Below, one piece after another: positions 13,501 through 13,566 of a stretch of DNA of 13,566 bases; within the stretch, counting starts at the first letter, position 1, and each line of letters opens with the position of its first letter. Made by a program: the position numbers and the translations under genes. The DNA comes from Deltaproteobacteria bacterium (lineage in GTDB: Bacteria > Myxococcota > Polyangia > Haliangiales > Haliangiaceae), in the NCBI GenBank assembly GCA_018262455.1, contig JAGSPR010000148.1:1-13566 (forward strand), read 5' to 3'. The notes under the pieces were generated by a model. The model saw nothing but the letters and a program-made list of their open reading frames with translations. It ran no database searches and was not told the DNA's origin.

Positions 13501-13566
13501 TCAGGTGCTGGCGCTGAGCTCGTCGAGGAACTGCTGGGCGTCGGCAAACGCGGGGTCCTCGCGCAG
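13501..13566 (-). CDS. C-terminal 21 codons of an unidentified protein (cut by window edge)
   Basis: An open frame entering from the right edge encodes LREDPAFADAQQFLDELSAS plus Thr and TGA. Twenty of 21 sense codons end in G or C, a strong coding signature here, and a stem-loop follows the stop. The segment looks like an amphipathic C-terminal helix. The function cannot be told. Confidence 0.6.
   Translation of the reverse strand: MREDPAFADAQQFLDELSAST

Overview
The window is very GC-rich DNA with tightly packed genes and strong G/C preference at third codon positions. The gene content suggests a Myxococcota (delta-proteobacterial) chromosome: an FHA plus winged-helix regulator, several lipoproteins, and a large fusion of a PhaC-like hydrolase with an acyl-CoA-ligase-like domain. 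The taxonomic call is inference from style and families, not from a marker gene. No rRNA, tRNA, insertion sequence, CRISPR array or phage gene was seen.

Layout. (1) Positions 1-4775, minus strand: a probable zinc/manganese acquisition operon. In transcription order it holds a small secreted His/Cys protein, a periplasm/outer-membrane porin with a coiled coil, a ZnuA-type binding protein, and a ZnuB-type permease fused to a HEAT-like C-terminal domain. A TetR-family regulator follows, cut by the window edge. Gene spacings are 73, 11 and 4 bp. No ABC ATPase gene is present in this stretch. (2) Positions 4826-8831, minus strand: an FHA-domain/OmpR-type winged-helix regulator, followed 49 bp later by the 1048-residue PhaC-like hydrolase/AMP-ligase fusion. 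(3) Positions 9098-10052: two divergent small envelope genes with only 28 bp between their start codons. One encodes a coiled-coil membrane protein (minus), the other a six-cysteine lipoprotein (plus). (4) Positions 10070-12482: a divergent pair, a diacylglycerol-kinase-type lipid kinase (minus) and a roughly 405-residue lipoprotein (plus). (5) Positions 12508-13566: a crotonase-fold protein lacking both canonical catalytic glutamates (minus), a 210-bp stretch rich in inverted repeats with a possible 29-residue CxxC small ORF, and the last 21 codons of another minus-strand gene.

How the genes fit together. The porin, binding protein and permease form a path from the outer membrane to the cytoplasm for a divalent metal; the ATPase must be encoded elsewhere. 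The FHA regulator and the hydrolase/ligase fusion may share transcription, which would link phospho-signalling to acyl-lipid metabolism, but that is inference. The remaining genes are envelope or lipid functions with no clear shared pathway.

The most unusual points are the permease-HEAT fusion without a local ATPase, the hydrolase/ligase fusion with a degenerate ATP loop and a His/Asp-rich linker, and the crotonase homologue without catalytic acids.
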